Source: CAWAMR01 sp963783095 (GTDB lineage: Bacteria > Planctomycetota > Planctomycetia > Gemmatales > Gemmataceae). From it: a stretch of DNA of 64,000 nucleotides. The notes under the pieces are model-generated. The model was not told where the DNA came from. It ran no database searches and saw nothing but the letters and a program-made list of their open reading frames with translations. The translations under genes and the position numbers were made by a program. The stretch is taken from assembly GCA_963783095.1 (NCBI GenBank), contig CAWAMR010000003.1:124001-188000 (forward strand), in the 5' to 3' direction. The stretch's first letter is position 1, and the number at the start of each line of letters is the position of its first letter. Positions 1-8,502 of the stretch are shown here, in pieces.

Positions 1-108
1 TTCCGAAATATCGTTTCGATTCGGTCCGCGAAACCCCGGCCAATCGTTGGCGGAACTGATCGAACCAATGAAGAGCAGAAAACCAGCCAGGACTGTTGGT
101 AGCCGCAT
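1..108 (-). CDS. PQQ-binding-like beta-propeller repeat protein, N-terminal fragment
   Basis: This is the first 36 codons of a gene that runs off the left edge. The product starts with a signal peptide (MRLPTVLAGFLLFIGSISSA), followed at once by NDWPGFRGPNRNDIS. The W-P-x-FRGP-x-R motif is the usual mature N-terminus of exported planctomycete PQQ/beta-propeller (WD-like) proteins. A GGAG lies about 8 nt before the ATG. The family assignment rests on this short signature only. The catalytic part, if any, is outside the window, so the substrate cannot be inferred. Confidence 0.7.
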   Translation of the reverse strand, partial: MRLPTVLAGFLLFIGSISSANDWPGFRGPNRNDISE

Positions 109-405
109 GTGTGAAACTCCTAAAGTGGGGCGAATGAGGTAGGATTCGATTAGTCTATCGGTCGGGAGAGGTAGTTAAATTGGATTTTGTTTTTTCCGAC
201 CTACCCACCTTCTTCATTGTTGCCGATTGCATACCGCCAATCAGTCAGATCATTCAAAATCCTCGTTTTTTGTCAAAAACTCCATTGACACAAAAATCCA
301 ACGAGGCTAGACATCCCGTCAGTGCAAAGAGGCTCTTGCCTTGAAGGAAGAAAAAGATCGCATCCGGCCCACGGGGCCGGTTTGTCTCACGGAGGTGTTA
401 ATAAC

Positions 406-1017
406 ATGCGCAGGTTCAGAATTGCTCTTGTGATGGCCGCCTTCGTCGGGTTGGCGACATCTTCTGCTCACGCAGGTTTGATGCCTGTGTCAGCCACCAT
501 GACGCCCGAATCCGGAAATAATCTTTACAATTACAATGTGGGCCTGGAGAGTGGCTCGGTCTTGAAGTCGGGCGACTATTTCACGATCTACGACGTTGCC
601 GGCTATGTTAGCGGCAGCGCGACCACACCCGCAAACTGGGCGTTGACATCGAGCAACATCGGTCTGACACCCGCCAATCTCGCGCCGATCGATAGTTCCA
701 GCGTCCCTAACCTTACTTTCACATACACGGGAACGTCGCCCATAACCACTGCCGGAAGCGTGGGCAATTTCACTTTCAACGCCACGAGTACGCCGATCCC
801 AACATTTTTCGCATCGCAGACCCATACATCTACCAATGGTGTGGAAGGGAACGTGACGACGATTACGCCCACGACGACCAGTTCAAGCGGTCCAAGCGGT
901 CCAAGCGGTCCAAGCGGTCCAAGCGATCCGCAAACTCCTGAGCCGGCTACCATCCTTTTGCTGGGAATGGCCTTGCCGATTGCCGGACTGAGACGCTGGA
1001 TGTCCCGAAAGGAATAA
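406..1017 (+). CDS. PEP-CTERM sorting domain-containing exported protein
   Basis: A 203-residue exported protein. The ATG at 406 follows GGAGG and begins a signal peptide (RRFRIALVMAAFVGLATSSAHA); an upstream in-frame ATG at 322 has no leader-like character and was not used. The middle (residues about 25-160) is Thr/Ser/Asn-rich without a recognised domain. A low-complexity Gly-Pro-Ser repeat (about 162-174) precedes the C-terminal sorting signal: PEP (about 178), a hydrophobic helix and a basic tail (RRWMSRKE). In known systems such tails are handled by an exosortase, anchoring or releasing the protein at the surface. The function of the main domain is unknown. It is convergent with the ATP-grasp gene. 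Confidence 0.85.
   Translation: MRRFRIALVMAAFVGLATSSAHAGLMPVSATMTPESGNNLYNYNVGLESGSVLKSGDYFTIYDVAGYVSGSATTPANWALTSSNIGLTPANLAPIDSSSVPNLTFTYTGTSPITTAGSVGNFTFNATSTPIPTFFASQTHTSTNGVEGNVTTITPTTTSSSGPSGPSGPSGPSDPQTPEPATILLLGMALPIAGLRRWMSRKE
882..926 (+). repeat. Five tandem 9-nt units encoding Gly-Pro-Ser
   Basis: Five consecutive copies of a 9-nt unit (TCCAAGCGG, with small changes in the first and last) sit inside the PEP-CTERM gene and encode GPS-GPS-GPS-GPS just before the sorting signal. Three-codon units keep frame, so copy-number change would alter linker length without breaking the protein. Confidence 0.9.
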
Positions 1018-1023
1018 CGGCAA

Positions 1024-1084
1024 CGACAATTATCTCTCCTGCGCGGGATCACTACCGGTGACCTCGTTTGCAGGAGTTTTGTCG
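1024..1084. terminator. Hairpin between convergent genes
   Basis: CGACAA and CTCCTGC on the left pair with GCAGGAG and TTGTCG on the right, with a short inner stem (GGATCAC/GTGACC). A T-run (TTTT) is within the right arm. The hairpin lies between the PEP-CTERM stop and the convergent ATP-grasp stop, which suits a shared terminator. Confidence 0.5.
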
Positions 1085-1111
1085 TTTGAGCTTGAATTTC
1101 CCAACCTCCCG

Positions 1112-2134
1112 TTATCCGAGTCCCAGCCGTTGGCATGCTTCATCGAAAATGGTGCCGATGAGTTGCTCGTAGGAACTGCCTTGTAACCTGGTGATGAAAA
1201 CCAGATCGCTCGATTCCGGATTCAGTCCCGGCAGCGGATTGGCTTCCAGGAAATACGGGACTCCATCCCGGACTCGAAAGTCGATCCTCGCTACGTCCTG
1301 ACATCCGAGAATATCGTAGGCATCCAGTGCAGCGGCCTCGAGAGCCAGGATGGTTTCGTGCGGCAACTTGGGAGGAACCTCGTATTCGACTTGGGCTTCC
1401 CAGTCGCGCTTGACTTCCAGGCTATAGATAAAGTGATCGGTCTTCTGTTTGGGTAACACCCGCATCATGCCCAGAATGCGCGGCGGATCGTTGCCGATCA
1501 CGCCAACCGTCACCTCATCTCCTGCGATAAACTCCTCCAGCAAGACCGCTTGCTTGTAGTCCTGCCACAACGAGACAACGGTGGGGCCGATATCTTCGAT
1601 TTTCTGGATCAGGCACTTGGAACGAATTCCCTTGCTCGAACCTTCACAGACCGGTTTGGCGATCAACGGCAGTTGTAAATCGTTTTCGCTCGCGATGGCC
1701 GGGAATTCAGCAAAATCTCCATCGTATTGCCCCGGTGGAAAGGTGATAAGACACCCTTCCGGCGTTATGATCCCGGCATCCTGAACTGCCCTGCGACACA
1801 GGTCTTTATCGAGCGCAAGCGCAAGTGTCAGCGGATCGGAGCCGGTATGAGGGATATTGAGCATTTCACACACCGCGGGAACGCGCGATTCGCGGTTGCG
1901 GGAGATACCCTGCCCTTCGGCAATGTTGAACACCAGATCGGGCGGATCGCTTAGGATTTTTTCCAGTAGTTCTCTGCCGTTGCCGAGTTCAATCACCTCA
2001 TGTCCGCGCGATCGCAAGACTTCGGCAATCGCCGTGATGGTGATGGGACTATCGAACTCTTCGTGAAGATCATCGGGAGCGCCGGCCGGCACGGGCGACT
2101 TTGGCTTCAGGTCGAAGGCGATGCCGATACGCAT
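1112..2134 (-). CDS. D-alanine--D-alanine ligase-like ATP-grasp protein
   Basis: A 340-residue ATP-grasp ligase that uses ATP to form an acyl-phosphate and join it to an amine. The N-terminal fold resembles Ddl (MRIGIAFDLK..., DLVFNIAEG). The central ATP-grasp domain has the basic ATP-binding strands (LIAKPVCEGSSKGI) and the acidic metal site near the C-terminus (ARIDFRVRDG, then FLEANPLPGLNPESSD), which is the Ddl-type E-x-N-x-x-P-G-x arrangement. GGAG lies 7 nt before the ATG. The gene follows the lysine 2,3-aminomutase gene on the same strand, separated only by a repeat array, so the two may be co-transcribed. The Ddl family is clear; a peptidoglycan role is not, because many planctomycete paralogues of this group sit outside wall gene clusters. 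Confidence 0.8.
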   Translation of the reverse strand: MRIGIAFDLKPKSPVPAGAPDDLHEEFDSPITITAIAEVLRSRGHEVIELGNGRELLEKILSDPPDLVFNIAEGQGISRNRESRVPAVCEMLNIPHTGSDPLTLALALDKDLCRRAVQDAGIITPEGCLITFPPGQYDGDFAEFPAIASENDLQLPLIAKPVCEGSSKGIRSKCLIQKIEDIGPTVVSLWQDYKQAVLLEEFIAGDEVTVGVIGNDPPRILGMMRVLPKQKTDHFIYSLEVKRDWEAQVEYEVPPKLPHETILALEAAALDAYDILGCQDVARIDFRVRDGVPYFLEANPLPGLNPESSDLVFITRLQGSSYEQLIGTIFDEACQRLGLG

Positions 2135-2151
2135 GGTATCTCCAAAAAAAG

Positions 2152-2254
2152 AAGTGTTCAGTTTTCAGTGTTCAGTGTTCAGCAATGACATCGGTTGCAG
2201 ACAAATTAGGCAGGATGTCTTTACTGAACACTAAACACGGAACACTGAACACTT
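2152..2254. repeat. Mirrored tandem array, unit GTTCAGT (7 nt)
   Basis: The left arm (2152-2182) repeats the 7-mer GTTCAGT about four times. The right arm (2223-2254) repeats its reverse complement ACTGAAC with a few substitutions. A unique core of about 40 nt lies between them. The array fills the spacer between the aminomutase stop and the ATP-grasp start, so it would form a long imperfect hairpin in the shared transcript. Confidence 0.85.
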
Positions 2255-2262
2255 AATCTTTC

Positions 2263-3777
2263 CTATTCGCCGACCGGCAGAAGCGTTTCGAGATGTCCGT
2301 TCGTATGCGCTTTGCCGTTTCCATTCCCGTTGGCATGTCCGTTCAACCGGGTTTGGCCGAGTTGAATCATGGGTAGCACGGATTCATCCCCAGTCGCTGC
2401 ACCATCACCCGCTGAGCTTCCACAACCTTCATGGTGTTCTTCAGCGTGATCCGAGCTAATCACGTGAAGCGATCGGCGTGCCATCCGTTCGTTGCCTTCG
2501 GGGATCATCACCGACTTGGTGCCCTGCAACAGCGAACTGACACCGCGGGTTGCTGTTTGCTGCACCGTCATCGGTTTGTCCTGAGCCTGATAGCGGATCA
2601 GTAACCCTTCATAGTTTCGTAAGACCACCGCATCATCCGATGCCGAGACAAGATAGTTCGGCATCATCGGGATCTTCCCGCCTCCGTGCGGGCTGTCCAC
2701 CACATAGGTTGGAATACCCAGGCCGGACATGTGGCCGCGCAGCCCTTCGATGATTTCGATCCCCTTCCATACCGAAGTGCGGAAGTGGCCGGCTCCGATG
2801 ACCGGATCGCAATGAAAGATGTAATAGGGGCGCACCTTGATACGCAGCAGGGCGCGCATCAATTTACGCATTGTCTCCAGATTATCGTTTACGCCCTTCA
2901 TCAGGACGCTATGGTTGTTGACCGGCATTCCTGCTCGCAAAAGGGCATTGCAAACGCGAGCGGCCTCCGGGGTAATCTCTCGAGGATGATTGAAGTGCGT
3001 CTGAATCCAAACCTTTCCGGCGTTGGAAAGCAGCTCGATCACCTCGCTATCGAAGAGTCTTTGCGGCAGCGTGACCGGCATCCTCGTCCCGATGCGGATC
3101 ACATCGACATGAGGAATCGCTGCCAGGTTCTCGATGAAAAACCGCAGTTTGGCGATGGGCAGCGTCAACGGGTCTCCGCCCGAGACGATGACGTCGCGGA
3201 TCTCCGGATGAGAAGCGACGTACTCGACCATGCGCTGATCGTTGCGGTTGATGGCATCCCAGCCACCGCGAACCATCGTGGCGCGCTTGCGCGTACAGAA
3301 GCGGCAATACATCGAGCAGACATGGGTCGTGACGAGCAGGGCACGATCCGGGTAACGATGCGTTAGACCCGGGACCGGCGAATCCTTGTCCTCTTCGAGT
3401 GGATCCTCCAACTCGTACCCCGACGGATTCTGGGACTCCAACGAAGACGGCACAGACTGCAGCCGAATGGGATCGTTGGGATCGTCGGGGTCGATAAGAG
3501 AGAAGTAGTAGGGGGGGATGGAAAGCTTGTATTCGCTTTCCAACCTGCCGATCGCTTCGAGTTCCTCCGCCGAGAAGGAGAGAAGATTGCGGAGTTGGCG
3601 AACCGAGCGGATGGCGTTTTGCGACTGCCAGCGCCAGTCGTTCCACTGAGCGTCGGGAACATTGGCCCACACGGAATGGCGTCGCGGTTTACTAGGAGGT
3701 TCTTCTTCGTCGAACCCGCTCACGGTCTGCGGGACCGGAGGAAAGTCAAGAGATGTGCGCGATTCTGATTCGCTCAT
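2263..3777 (-). CDS. kamA: KamA family radical SAM protein, lysine 2,3-aminomutase
   Basis: A 504-residue radical SAM/PLP enzyme predicted to convert L-lysine to beta-lysine. The cluster-binding motif CSMYCRFC is at about residues 154-161. The PLP lysine is in GGGKIP (about Lys368). Two substrate aspartates are present, Asp324 (HCDPVIG) and Asp361 (VVDSPHGGGK). Their spacing of 37 and 7 residues to the PLP lysine equals that of Asp293, Asp330 and Lys337 in clostridial lysine 2,3-aminomutase; glutamate aminomutases have Lys and Asn there. This favours lysine as substrate. The C-terminal ~85 residues are low-complexity and rich in Gly, Asn and His. The start at 3777 gives MSESES...; the longer frame to 3834 has no family similarity. 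A downstream ATP-grasp ligase is a likely operon partner. Confidence 0.88.
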   Translation of the reverse strand: MSESESRTSLDFPPVPQTVSGFDEEEPPSKPRRHSVWANVPDAQWNDWRWQSQNAIRSVRQLRNLLSFSAEELEAIGRLESEYKLSIPPYYFSLIDPDDPNDPIRLQSVPSSLESQNPSGYELEDPLEEDKDSPVPGLTHRYPDRALLVTTHVCSMYCRFCTRKRATMVRGGWDAINRNDQRMVEYVASHPEIRDVIVSGGDPLTLPIAKLRFFIENLAAIPHVDVIRIGTRMPVTLPQRLFDSEVIELLSNAGKVWIQTHFNHPREITPEAARVCNALLRAGMPVNNHSVLMKGVNDNLETMRKLMRALLRIKVRPYYIFHCDPVIGAGHFRTSVWKGIEIIEGLRGHMSGLGIPTYVVDSPHGGGKIPMMPNYLVSASDDAVVLRNYEGLLIRYQAQDKPMTVQQTATRGVSSLLQGTKSVMIPEGNERMARRSLHVISSDHAEEHHEGCGSSAGDGAATGDESVLPMIQLGQTRLNGHANGNGNGKAHTNGHLETLLPVGE

Positions 3778-4034
3778 ACAGTTGCGGTGACCTCCAAGTC
3801 GAGTATAGCCGGCATCCCTGGCTCCCGCAGTCAAGGACGCCCAGCAAGCGGAAACAGTGCATCAACCGATGTTGATGTATCTGTTATTAACCGATTATCG
3901 TAACTTATGAATTTGGAAAAACAAGCTCTTCCTTGCCGATTCCGGTACACTTTTCCAAAAGTTTCGGCCCTTGGCCCCAAGCATCTAAACATTTTCTCGA
4001 CTTCCCGTACCGAATCGATGGAGATTTTGGCAAC

Positions 4035-4285
4035 GTGCACTCCGAAACCGGAATCTACTTCTTCGATCCCTTGCGTCGAGGTTCGCGCGGATGCCTTCTT
4101 CGGTCACGAAAGTCGGCGGTGTGCCTGTCCAATCATTCGAAGAGATTGCTCAGGTGTTGGCAGACTCCACCTTTGCTGTCGATGTGGAGTTTATCAATGG
4201 GGAGAACAACAAGTTGGAACTGCTGACCATGACCCCGGAAAACGGCAAAATCGGCATCATGACGGTCGCGGTCGAATTGGAATAA
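4035..4285 (+). pseudogene. Remnant of a PDZ-domain protein C-terminus
   Basis: The last 64 codons (4091-4285) read as the second half of a PDZ domain (TKVGGVPVQSFEEIAQVLAD, then a beta-rich tail). The first half (VHSETGIYF) appears just upstream in another frame, and the join needs two single-base corrections. No start codon, signal peptide or catalytic domain is visible upstream, so only the end of the gene survives, or it is scrambled by indels. A strong terminator follows 24 nt after the stop, which supports a once-real plus-strand gene. The PDZ identification is from pattern reading only. Confidence 0.4.
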
Positions 4286-4308
4286 CGTGATGCCAGACCT
4301 TCCCAAAT

Positions 4309-4337
4309 GCCCCGGCAATCCTTGCCGGGGCTTTCTT
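4309..4337 (+). terminator. Rho-independent terminator
   Basis: A perfect 10-bp stem (GCCCCGGCAA / TTGCCGGGGC) with a 3-nt loop is followed by TTTCTT. It sits directly after the PDZ remnant on the plus strand. Confidence 0.85.
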
Positions 4338-4530
4338 CATTTCAGGACCACAAAACATCTGATCGTGGAAAGCATTTTGATTTTTCTCATTTATTGTCTT
4401 GACACCTTTCCTCAACAAAGTTATTTCCCCTGCCTATTCATGGGGAACAAAATACGCGCACGCCAGGACACACCAATCGGCGGCCCTGATGATGGAACAG
4501 GTAAGGATATAGGGACAAAGGGGATAACCG

Positions 4531-5478
4531 ATGACTTTCCGAAGGCAGATGTCGGCTCAACGGCTCGTGAGTGGTGGTGCGCTTTTCTGTCTGCTTGCGA
4601 GTCTCGGCTGCCAGACCACCAAAGAATCCGACCGGCCGCTCATCAGCAAATCGGGATTTCTACGGACATCGAACCCGGTTGTGCCGAATTCCGTTACTGC
4701 CATTCCGGCACCAGGGTCTCCTGCGTTGCGGACGGTTGAGAATAGTCCCAATGGGACAAGCGTCACATTCGTGGGGCAGCCGCCGATCGGCAACCCGGTC
4801 CCGGCAACCAACCAACATGTAGTAGTGCAAACCCCAACAGCAACACCGACACCAAATCCCGCTCTGCCACCGGTACAAGCCGCACGGATCACATTGGGTG
4901 ACGATGGCGTAAGATACATCCTCATGGATGGAAAAATGGTGCCAATCGCCAACGATCCGCCCAAGACGCCGACTGTGCAAATCATTACGAACCAGCCAAG
5001 CTCTGTTGTGCCGCAATCATCCGTGCCGGTGCAAGCACCCAACGTCCCGATTATCCCGCCCGGCCCCGGCCCAAGTGTGCTGCAAGGTGTTCCGCCTGGC
5101 CCCGGCCCAAGCATGCTGCAAGGTGTTCCACCGGGCCCCGGCCCAAGTGCACCGCAAGCAGTTTCACCTGTCCCGCAGCCGTCTGTTCCTATGCCAAACC
5201 CACTGCCCTTGTCTAATCGCAACATGATGGATGATGTGAGAATACCGTCGCCAACGATGCCGCAGAATAGCATTCAACCGACGGGAGCCAGTTTGCCGGC
5301 GGTCGGGTCATCGGTCAATCCCTTGCCGAGTCTGAAGATCTCTCCGGAGTTGGATACCAACAAATATCCTCCTGGCCCGGTGAACGCACCAAACATTCCA
5401 GCGACATCACTTGATCCAAAGTCATTCATTATTCCCGATGGACCGGCTCCGCCGTGGAACTATCCGCCGGGCAAATAG
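4531..5478 (+). CDS. Proline-rich putative lipoprotein
   Basis: A 315-residue protein with a lipoprotein signal peptide: a basic N-terminus, a hydrophobic stretch and the lipobox LASLGC (Cys about residue 27), so it should be diacylated and membrane-anchored. The rest is rich in Pro, Val, Ser and Asn with no recognised fold. Three near-identical repeats of about 12 residues (PPGPGPSVLQGV type) lie at residues about 175-210. AAGGGG about 7 nt before ATG 4531 supports this start; an internal ATG at 4549 is less well placed. It is monocistronic, with a terminator palindrome between it and the convergent larB. The function is unknown. Confidence 0.75.
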   Translation: MTFRRQMSAQRLVSGGALFCLLASLGCQTTKESDRPLISKSGFLRTSNPVVPNSVTAIPAPGSPALRTVENSPNGTSVTFVGQPPIGNPVPATNQHVVVQTPTATPTPNPALPPVQAARITLGDDGVRYILMDGKMVPIANDPPKTPTVQIITNQPSSVVPQSSVPVQAPNVPIIPPGPGPSVLQGVPPGPGPSMLQGVPPGPGPSAPQAVSPVPQPSVPMPNPLPLSNRNMMDDVRIPSPTMPQNSIQPTGASLPAVGSSVNPLPSLKISPELDTNKYPPGPVNAPNIPATSLDPKSFIIPDGPAPPWNYPPGK

Positions 5479-5505
5479 TGGCAGATCGGCTTTCATATGA
5501 ACCAC

Positions 5506-5546
5506 GGAATCAGCTCATGGAGACAACCACTCCATGAGCTGATTCC
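5506..5546. terminator. 17-bp perfect palindrome, likely bidirectional terminator
   Basis: Arms of 17 nt (beginning GGAATCAGCTCATGGAG) pair perfectly around a 7-nt loop between the convergent lipoprotein gene and larB. No T-run of usual length follows, so this may be a palindromic intergenic element that also terminates transcription. Confidence 0.65.
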
Positions 5547-5552
5547 TTCCAA

Positions 5553-6314
5553 TTATCTGGGTTGAGCCTTTCGTGCAATCAGTGCTGCCACATAACCCGC
5601 TTTGAAGCCGCTATCGATGTTCACGACGACCACGTTGGCAGCGCAACTATTCAGCATCGTCAACAGCGGCGCTACGCCCGAAAATGCCGCACCATAGCCG
5701 ATACTGGTGGGAACTGCGATAACAGCACAATCGACTAACCCACCCACCACACTGGGCAATGCCCCGTCCATTCCCGCGACCACGATAATTACATCCGCCC
5801 AGCCCAAACGCTCGCGCTGGCGTAAGATGCGGTGAATGCCGGCGACGCCGACATCGGCGATCAATTCAACTTCCGCGTTCATCGCTCGAGCGGTAACGAC
5901 GGCCTCCTGGGCAACCGGCAGATCTCCTGTCCCGGCAGTCACCACCAGTACCCGGCCCTTGACTTCAGGCCGATTCAAGGCGTTGGGAAGCCAAAAGGTT
6001 CGCGCCAGTCGATCCTGCTGCGCTTGTGGGAAGCAACTCTTCAGATGGTCCGACTGTTCCGGATTTACTCGCGTCGCCAGACAATCCTGATTGGCATCGA
6101 CTAATCGACGCACAACGCCTTCGATCCAGGCCGGTGTTTTCCCCTCGGAAAAGATCACCTCAGGAAATCCGCACCGTTCTCGGCGGGCCAAATCAACCTG
6201 CGCAAACCCCAGATCGGCCACGGTTGGCCGAGTTAGCTCTTCGCTTGCAGCGGCAATGCTCAACTCCCCGGAACGGACTCGTTCCAGCAGTTCGCGCAGT
6301 TTGTCCGAATTCAT
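5553..6314 (-). CDS. larB: Nickel pincer cofactor biosynthesis protein LarB
   Basis: 253 residues. LarB carboxylates and hydrolyses nicotinic acid adenine dinucleotide in the first step toward the nickel pincer nucleotide of lactate racemase-type enzymes. The N-terminal helical part (LRELLERVRSGELSIAAA) and the C-terminal domain resembling AIR carboxylase PurE (VVTAGTGDLPVAQEA, VIIVVAGMDGALPSVVGGLV, AVPTSIGYGAAFSG) match the family in order and length. No larC, larE or racemase gene is visible in the window, so the rest of the pathway must be elsewhere. The start ATG 6314 is the only good one. Confidence 0.92.
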   Translation of the reverse strand: MNSDKLRELLERVRSGELSIAAASEELTRPTVADLGFAQVDLARRERCGFPEVIFSEGKTPAWIEGVVRRLVDANQDCLATRVNPEQSDHLKSCFPQAQQDRLARTFWLPNALNRPEVKGRVLVVTAGTGDLPVAQEAVVTARAMNAEVELIADVGVAGIHRILRQRERLGWADVIIVVAGMDGALPSVVGGLVDCAVIAVPTSIGYGAAFSGVAPLLTMLNSCAANVVVVNIDSGFKAGYVAALIARKAQPR

Positions 6315-6556
6315 ATATTGCCGATCCTCTAATTACGCGGTTTATCTCTTCCTCCCCTTTTGATAGAGAGGAGGAGAGTAAACGGAAAATCGTGAACCAA
6401 ACTTGAAGAAATCCCGCTTGCAGCACCTGAGTTCTCAAGTTATGAAGCCACATCACCGATAAAGTCGTTACGAACTGTCGAGCGCTTGCCGGATGAGCCT
6501 GTGCCATTATACCGGGGGGTACGATGGCGTGGGACGGGGGCGAAGGGGGAAGCACG

Positions 6557-8182
6557 ATGGGCCTTGGCACACTGACACTGATGGGAATGCTGATGGCACC
6601 GGGACAGACACCTGCTTCCATCATTTACCTGAATCAAACGAAATTGGAAATTCCCATCAATTATAACCCGGACAAGAAGAAGGACATTCAGCAGTTAGTG
6701 CTCTATGCATCCGCTGATCAGGGCCGGGCCGGGTCGTGGAAACAATTTGACTCGGTTGATCCCAGCAAAGACAAGCTGATTTTTTCCCCGCCGACGGATG
6801 GTCTTTATTGGGTGGCTATGGTGACCGTGGACAAGAACGGCGGGCGCGAACCGGCGGACCTTTCCAAGCTGGATTCGCCCTTAAGACTCTATATCGACAC
6901 CAGGCCACCGGTAGTACAGATCAAGTCGGTGGAGCGCAGCAACGACGAAATCACCGTCGCCTGGACGGTGGAAGAGTTGAATCCGGACTGGAGAGGATTC
7001 CGCGTCGAATATCGAGCGGGCGAGAATTCCTGGACAGCAGTGGACGCCAAGGGATCCCCGGCCGGCAGCACCCGCTTCCGCTCTGCCGAGAACGGGGCAA
7101 TATCGGTTCGCGTCAGGGCCTACGATTTGGCGGGCAACCGCGCTGAGGACACGAAGAATCTGGCGGCCGTGGCCAATGTCCTGCCCGGCACCGGCTCCAA
7201 TATTCAGACCGCACGCTTTCAGCCGCCGCCGAACGACCTGGTGATTCCACCACCGGGAGGAGGCAATGTCCCAACGCCGCCGGTACCGATCGGAACTTCG
7301 GGAACCCGCCCTGCTCCCAGCGTTGACCCGGAATTTCGAAATACCGACCCACGCCACGCCCCGTATCCGGGATCGAGCGGCATCACGCCTTCCCACGACA
7401 ATTATGTCCCGCCCCAACCGCAGCCGACACGCAATGAGATTCCTTCGGATGGCAGCGTGGTAAACTCCGCAAACCTCCCGCCGCTTCAGGTGATTAATGT
7501 TGCCCGGTTCGATGTCGCTTTCGACGTGGAGAACAAAGGACCATCGGGTGTAAGCCGGGCCGAGATTTATGTGACGCGCGATGACGGTAAATCGTGGCAG
7601 AAATGGGATGTCTCCGAGAAGGGTGAATCGCCGGTTACCGTCGATCTGGCTAAACGCGGCAACAACCAAGTCGAGGGTATCTATGGCATCAAGATCGTGT
7701 TGCTCAGCGGCGCGGGCCTGACCAAGGGACCGCCGGTATCGGGCGATCTCCCGGATATGCGGGTCGACGTCGATCTCGCCCCGCCGACCGTGAAAATCTT
7801 TGAGCCGATTCCCGACCCGAACCAGCGCGATACCATGATTTTACGCTGGCAGGCGAGCGACCGTAATCTGGCCGCGGAGCCTATCACCCTGGAATGGGGA
7901 GAAACGGCGGATGGCCCGTGGAATCCGATCGCCTCTGCGGATCGAGGCAATGTGACACTGGGCACGACCAACAGCGGTGCCAAAAGGCTGCCGAACACGG
8001 GGCAATACTCCTGGCAGTTGCCGCAGAACTTCCCCACCCACCGGGTTTATCTGCGCGTGACAGCCCGCGACACCGCGGGCAACATCGCAGAGCACAAAAC
8101 CGTGCGTCCGATATTGGTCGATCTGAACAAACCGGTCGCGAAAATCCAGGGGATCATCGGAGCAACATCGGAAAAACACTAA
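6557..8182 (+). CDS. Secreted protein with fibronectin-III-like domains
   Basis: 541 residues. The chosen ATG has a GGGGGA ribosome-binding site 7 nt upstream and starts a signal-like segment (MGLGTLTLMGMLMAPGQTPA); the longer frame from 6524 adds a Gly/Glu-rich leader. Three beta-sandwich-like segments can be seen: about residues 40-210 (VDKNGG..., ITVAWTVEELNPDWRGFRVEY), about 320-430 (VSRAEIYVTRDDGKSWQKWD) and about 435-540 (MILRWQASDRNL..., VYLRVTARDTAGNIAEH). A Pro-rich linker at about 215-305 joins the first two. The pattern resembles exported planctomycete FN3/Ig-like proteins, probably acting at the envelope in protein-protein or glycan contacts. No catalytic motif is seen. Confidence 0.72.
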   Translation: MGLGTLTLMGMLMAPGQTPASIIYLNQTKLEIPINYNPDKKKDIQQLVLYASADQGRAGSWKQFDSVDPSKDKLIFSPPTDGLYWVAMVTVDKNGGREPADLSKLDSPLRLYIDTRPPVVQIKSVERSNDEITVAWTVEELNPDWRGFRVEYRAGENSWTAVDAKGSPAGSTRFRSAENGAISVRVRAYDLAGNRAEDTKNLAAVANVLPGTGSNIQTARFQPPPNDLVIPPPGGGNVPTPPVPIGTSGTRPAPSVDPEFRNTDPRHAPYPGSSGITPSHDNYVPPQPQPTRNEIPSDGSVVNSANLPPLQVINVARFDVAFDVENKGPSGVSRAEIYVTRDDGKSWQKWDVSEKGESPVTVDLAKRGNNQVEGIYGIKIVLLSGAGLTKGPPVSGDLPDMRVDVDLAPPTVKIFEPIPDPNQRDTMILRWQASDRNLAAEPITLEWGETADGPWNPIASADRGNVTLGTTNSGAKRLPNTGQYSWQLPQNFPTHRVYLRVTARDTAGNIAEHKTVRPILVDLNKPVAKIQGIIGATSEKH

Positions 8183-8296
8183 GCACGACCCTGGGCCGAT
8201 GAGAAGTTGGTCTTTTCGAGGAATTTTCTCGGATAAGCACTCTTTGAATTGGTAACGGTGCTTGGCCCAATTCGTTGGCGAAGAAGCGAAGAAGCC

Positions 8297-8420
8297 AGAT
8301 TATGATTATGATTATGATTAAAACCTGATCGACTTCGATCGGAGATTAGGAACAAGATTCATTGAACTGGCCCATAAACCCTCCTCAGGTGATTTTGATC
8401 CTAATCCTAATCTTAATCGA
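8297..8420. repeat. Mirrored tandem array, unit GATTAT (6 nt)
   Basis: The left arm 8298-8320 is GATTAT repeated with a half unit. The right arm 8396-8420 is the complement with TAATCC/TAATCT units. About 75 nt of unique sequence lies between. It occupies the 320-nt gap between two convergent genes, where I see nothing else. Confidence 0.8.
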
Positions 8421-8502
8421 TTTGTTTGGGTCGTACCAAATCCGAAATTGGGATGAACGGAAACCCCCGTCAACACGAACTTCTCATAAGCCTAGTACGG
8501 CC

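Noticed and set aside
2686..3366. Plus-strand frame of 226 codons opposite kamA
   Set aside because: Shadow of the radical SAM gene on the other strand.
4557..5273. Minus-strand Gly/Cys-rich frame of 238 codons
   Set aside because: It is the complement of the Pro-rich lipoprotein repeats; composition alone explains it.
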